Below, piece after piece: positions 38,493-41,494 of a stretch of 41,494 nt of DNA. Origin of the DNA: a virus; the IMG/VR virus record IMGVR_UViG_3300048586_000170, positions 1 to 41,494 of that record; one strand, 5' to 3'. Position numbers and translations under genes: made by a program. Below the pieces are notes generated by a model, which worked only from the letters and a program-made list of their open reading frames with translations, ran no database searches and had not been told where the DNA came from. Each line of letters starts with the position of its first letter. Position 1 is the stretch's first letter.

Positions 38493-40256
38493 ATGGCGAT
38501 TCGATCATCCCTCCCGCGCCCACGTGGGCGGCCTTTCGTCGGCACCAGGACATCCCCGCCGCTGGGGGGTGGCGGCTATGACCCGGCCGAAGAACTGTTT
38601 GGTGCCGGCGAAGTCGGCGTTGCGATTGTCGCGTCGGACTTTTCTACGCTTTGGCAAGGGCCGGGGCGCACCAATCAAGTAACCGCGGTCGGGCAGACGG
38701 TAGCGGTTGCCGATGACATTTCAGGCAACGGGAAAAACGTCACGTTCACTGGCGTCACGCTTGGGCAAGACAACGCTGGACGGTATTACTTTGTGGCGAG
38801 CGGCACTGCAACAGCGACAACGGATAGCATCGACCTGACCGGCACCAATAAGGTTTCCGTTTTTTCGGGATTCTTTAACACAAGCGTCGGTGCTGCAACT
38901 ATCGCAAAGTTCGGCCTAATCGCCTCGCAAGCAGGCACGTTCGACTTTGGCATACAGTCAAGCGGCGCTTTGATTTATCGGCGCGGCTCCGGGTCATTCG
39001 GAGCGCGCGGGACTCCGGATATCGGCCAAACGGCAACGGTTGTTTCTGCGGTTGTTGACCTTTCGGGCGCAACTCAGGCCACGGAAAACCCAACACTTCG
39101 GGCGAACCTGTCGCAACCGTCGCTCGCAAACTACGGGTCGGCAGACTCGGGGTCTGGAAATTTCGGAACCTACGCGCTAACGCTATTCAGCGGGCAGGGT
39201 GCGTTCCGTGGCGGCCTGTACTATCTAATCGTGCGCGGTGCGACTTCCAGCGCAGACGAAATCGATGACGTTGAGGCATGGGGCGTGACGCTTACAGGCC
39301 CGGCGCTGACGTTTTCCGCAACGCCTACCAGCTTCACGGATACTGGCGCGGCAACAAACATGGGTACGCACTACGTTACCTCCAATTTCGCTACTGCCAA
39401 TTTCACGACGACCGCAAGCGAAATCGAAATCAGCGAATATTGCTCGATCTTCGGAACCTTCCCGGCTTATGCAGCCTGCGGGGTTTACGTGGATGGCGCG
39501 TATGTTGGGCAGTTGCCGGCAACATCAAACGGCGGCATTACCCGTGGCCGCGTACCGCTAGGATCGTCCGGCTCTAAGACAGTCACCATTGTCAATGGCA
39601 CGCAATCCAAGCCGTCCGGCACGCTGTTGGGTACCTGGGTTGTAACGGTCAAGGCTGACGCGGCGCTAACGCAGACATTCCCGTCCGCGACGAATCGCAT
39701 CCTGATTTATGGCGATTCCATCCCCTCGGGTTCCGATGCGCTTCCGCCGACTCAATCCGCGTGGCCGATGCTTCTTCGTGGGGCATACAGTCCGGACTCT
39801 GTTGCATTGGAGACATGGGGCTACCGGTCGTTGCACGATGATTGCGTGGACGCAACGGCCCGCGCCGCATTCGTGGATATTGTCGAAACGTATGCGCCTG
39901 AAATAATCTGGCTGGCGATTGGGACGAATGATTACGGCATCAACAAGTGGACTGCGGCAAACTTCGGCACGGCCTACGCCGCGTTGCTTGACGACCTGAA
40001 CGCCGCGCTGCCGGGTGTTCCGATCTACTGCCAAACTCCAATCCTCCGCACCAGCGAAGTTGCCAACGGGCTTGGGTCAACGCTTACCGATTACCGCAAT
40101 GCCATTGCTACGGCAGTAAGCACGCGCACAAGTTTTGCAACCCTCGTTGACGGGGCGGCGATCATGACAACCGCGTCACTGACGGACGGCATCCACCCAT
40201 CCACGGCGGGCCACGCCCTGTATGCGGCTTATGTCGAAGGCGTGCTAGGCATCTAA
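38493..40256 (+). CDS. tail protein with SGNH/GDSL hydrolase domain
   Basis: This encodes 587 residues. The N-terminal 40 residues are Pro/Gly/Arg-rich and may attach it to the tail. A LamG-like beta domain (about 70-250; NQVTAVGQTVAVADDISGNGKNV) and a small beta domain follow. From about 395 there is an SGNH hydrolase: block I YGDSIPSG, block III GTNDYG (near 483), block V DGIHPS (near 567), giving Ser, Gly, Asn and Asp/His. Such enzymes deacetylate surface polysaccharide, and on tail tips act as receptor-modifying esterases. The 3' end overlaps the convergent integrase gene by 4 bp. Confidence 0.82.
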   Translation: MAIRSSLPRPRGRPFVGTRTSPPLGGGGYDPAEELFGAGEVGVAIVASDFSTLWQGPGRTNQVTAVGQTVAVADDISGNGKNVTFTGVTLGQDNAGRYYFVASGTATATTDSIDLTGTNKVSVFSGFFNTSVGAATIAKFGLIASQAGTFDFGIQSSGALIYRRGSGSFGARGTPDIGQTATVVSAVVDLSGATQATENPTLRANLSQPSLANYGSADSGSGNFGTYALTLFSGQGAFRGGLYYLIVRGATSSADEIDDVEAWGVTLTGPALTFSATPTSFTDTGAATNMGTHYVTSNFATANFTTTASEIEISEYCSIFGTFPAYAACGVYVDGAYVGQLPATSNGGITRGRVPLGSSGSKTVTIVNGTQSKPSGTLLGTWVVTVKADAALTQTFPSATNRILIYGDSIPSGSDALPPTQSAWPMLLRGAYSPDSVALETWGYRSLHDDCVDATARAAFVDIVETYAPEIIWLAIGTNDYGINKWTAANFGTAYAALLDDLNAALPGVPIYCQTPILRTSEVANGLGSTLTDYRNAIATAVSTRTSFATLVDGAAIMTTASLTDGIHPSTAGHALYAAYVEGVLGI

Positions 40257-41212
40257 AGCCGGTCGGCTAGGTCGTCGGCGCTGGTGTTGTAGTACAGAAG
40301 CAAACTGCGCGGGTCGCGGTGTCCGATCACGCGGGCGAGTTCCAGCACGTCCAGCTTTCGTGACAGTCGCCAGATCGCCTCCGCTCTGGAATCGTGAAAG
40401 TGCAGGTCGGGTATCTGCGACGCCTTCACCGCCCGCCGAAACAACGCATCCCGCGTGCCGGGGTTCACGTCGAAACACGTGGCCCGGTCGCGGGGCAGGG
40501 CGGCCAGTATCTCGCGCGCCCGTGGCGATAGCGGCACGTCCCGCACATCGCCGTTTTTCGTGCGCGGCAGCGTGACGGCCTTAGCCCGCACGTCCGCCCA
40601 TGTCATGCCTAATATCTCGCCGGCCCGCATCGCGGTTTCTACGGCGAACAGGAACGCAAGCCCCGTCCGATTCTCCGACGTGGCGGCCTCGGTGTCTGTC
40701 ACCCCAAGCGCCAGCGTTACCCGGTCAATTTCATCCTGCGATACCCGCCGCTTCCGACTCGGGGGCGAACGCGGCACGCGCACCTCGGCCATCGGCCTAT
40801 CCCGCAGCCAGCCCCAATCCTTCCGGGCGGTTTCCAGCACTGTGCGGATCAGGGCCATTTCCCGCGCGACCGTGGCCGGCGCAACCTCCTGAAGCCTCGC
40901 ATCACGCCATGCCGCTATATCCGGCCCTGTAAGCCGCGCTAATGGCTTCCGTGCCAGCGCGTCCCGCTGCAGCGATTGCAGCCGGATCGCCTCCCAGCGG
41001 CCACCACGGCGGCCTGGTGACGTATCTGCGGCGAAGCGTGCCATCGCGTCCCCAACCGTCTTATCGGGTAGCCTAGCCCCGGACAGTTCGGCTTCCCGCT
41101 GCACCGCCCATGCGGCGGCCTGCTGTTTCGTGGGGAAGGTTGCGGACTCACGGGAGCCGGCGACATACAACTGCACGCGCCAGCCTTTCCCGTGCCGGTA
41201 GATGCTCGCCAT
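40253..41212 (-). CDS. int: tyrosine-type phage integrase
   Basis: This encodes 319 residues. A short N-terminal AT-hook/arm-binding type domain (MASIYRHGKGWRVQLYVAGS) is followed by a core-binding domain and the catalytic domain: Arg in AMRAGEILGM, Lys in PRTKNGD, HDSR, GHRD and the nucleophile Tyr in LLYYNTS near the C-terminus. It joins attP and attB and, with an excisionase not seen here, reverses this. I start at ATG 41212 because homologous integrases begin MASIYRxGKGW; an ATG 26 codons upstream lies in the repeat region. It is read leftward from the att end. Confidence 0.9.
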   Translation of the reverse strand: MASIYRHGKGWRVQLYVAGSRESATFPTKQQAAAWAVQREAELSGARLPDKTVGDAMARFAADTSPGRRGGRWEAIRLQSLQRDALARKPLARLTGPDIAAWRDARLQEVAPATVAREMALIRTVLETARKDWGWLRDRPMAEVRVPRSPPSRKRRVSQDEIDRVTLALGVTDTEAATSENRTGLAFLFAVETAMRAGEILGMTWADVRAKAVTLPRTKNGDVRDVPLSPRAREILAALPRDRATCFDVNPGTRDALFRRAVKASQIPDLHFHDSRAEAIWRLSRKLDVLELARVIGHRDPRSLLLYYNTSADDLADRL

Positions 41213-41254
41213 ACCCGCCCCCGTGGGTAATCCGTGGGGAGCGAGCATAGAACA

Positions 41255-41272
41255 ACCGGACATCGCCGGACA
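41255..41272. repeat. integrase arm-type site, copy 1
   Basis: ACCGGACATCGCCGGACA consists of two CCGGACA units 9 bp apart. An 18-bp copy with one difference lies at 41328. The place between int and the proposed att core suggests arm-type binding sites for integrase. Confidence 0.6.
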
Positions 41273-41327
41273 CAATCGGAAACAGGCCATCCGTTGAAAC
41301 CCGCGCCATACGGTCGTTTCATGAAAA

Positions 41328-41345
41328 ACCGGACATGGCCGGACA
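41328..41345. repeat. integrase arm-type site, copy 2
   Basis: ACCGGACATGGCCGGACA is the second 18-bp copy, 73 bp from the first, in the same orientation. It is followed by a partial third unit (GGGCCGGAA). Confidence 0.6.
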
Positions 41346-41367
41346 GGGCCGGAACCGAACCTAGACC

Positions 41368-41383
41368 CCTATTTCCGGCACCA
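41368..41383 (+). other. proposed attR core, tRNA 3'-end-like
   Basis: CCTATTTCCGGCACCA has the form of the last bases of a tRNA: seven acceptor-stem bases TTCCGGC, discriminator A and CCA. No tRNA body precedes it; the sequence to its left is phage arm region. It is followed 12 bp later by a terminator. This is what is left on the far side when a phage integrates into a tRNA gene. The T-loop is not recognisable, so the assignment is tentative. Confidence 0.42.
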
Positions 41384-41395
41384 GTTGCAACGGAC

Positions 41396-41418
41396 AAGCC
41401 CGCCTCGGCGGGCTTTTT
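41396..41418 (+). terminator. terminator beyond the att core
   Basis: AAGCCCGC, loop CTCG and GCGGGCTT form an eight-pair stem followed by TTT. If the att reading is right, this was the terminator of the interrupted host tRNA transcript. Confidence 0.7.
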
Positions 41419-41465
41419 CGTGCGCGCGTCTTAACGGGTGCGACCCGCGGCGGCTAGGATGCGGC

Positions 41466-41494
41466 ATGGTCAAGCCTTCGCCGAACGCATCCTC
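41466..41494 (+). CDS. start of a host gene (partial)
   Basis: ATG at 41466 with AGGAT 8-12 nt upstream opens MVKPSPNAS and runs off the window. Too short to name. It would be the first host gene to the right of the prophage. Confidence 0.3.

Noticed and set aside
40253-41212. Integron integrase IntI that could act on the attC-like sites
   Set aside because: The protein looks like a phage integrase with an N-terminal arm-binding domain, and no IntI-specific extra segment is visible between the catalytic motifs.
41340-41385. Complete tRNA gene at the right end
   Set aside because: Only the acceptor-like end and CCA are present; no T-loop, anticodon or D arm can be folded from the bases to the left.

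Overview
The window is nearly all of one temperate siphovirus prophage in a high-GC Gram-negative host. A gammaproteobacterium of the Xanthomonadaceae or a near relative is my inference, from the GC-rich codon use, the GTG starts, the integron-type attC repeats and the style of the phage genes; no host gene is long enough to settle it. The right end has a tyrosine integrase, repeated integrase arm-type sites and a short sequence resembling a tRNA 3' end followed by a terminator, which I read as attR. The left end of the prophage lies outside the window.

Layout. Positions 1-7653 are a leftward (minus-strand) early operon read from a promoter at about 7692-7720. From promoter to end it carries several small genes, a recombination module (Sak4-like ATPase, DUF669 single-strand DNA-binding protein, PD-(D/E)XK-type nuclease), a small HTH protein, a DEAH-box helicase, and then small accessory genes. 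Positions 7690-8910 are a lambda-like immunity region: mirror-image left and right promoters, each with two copies of the same 14-bp operator, flank a repressor and a lipoprotein. Rightward genes follow: a Cro-like protein, a terminator in the tR1 position, a CII-like HTH protein, and a primase-helicase whose 3' end runs into a cluster of inverted repeats that may be the origin. A RusA-like resolvase, small genes and a possible late regulator come next. The lysis cassette (holin, SAR endolysin, nested Rz/Rz1 spanins) begins at about 13.7 kb.

The morphogenesis block runs from 15.4 to 40.3 kb: DUF5681 protein and large terminase, DUF4055 portal, six putative decoration or fibre genes, MuF-like head protein, scaffold, P22-type coat protein, head-tail connectors, tail tube, G/GT chaperones joined by a -1 frameshift site, tape measure, DUF2460/DUF2163 distal tail proteins, NlpC/P60-like peptidase, a 1596-residue tail hub with an inserted Asp-box propeller, and an SGNH-hydrolase tail protein.

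The most unusual part is the left 1.1 kb. Small minus-strand genes at the distal end of the phage early operon are separated by sequences that look like integron attC sites (three complete and one half site), all in one orientation. There is no integron integrase in the window. This looks like an integron cassette cluster captured by a phage operon. A second notable signal is a 36-bp promoter-like element present twice, before the lysis cassette and before a small zinc-ribbon gene ahead of the scaffold gene, at the same distance from an ATG each time.
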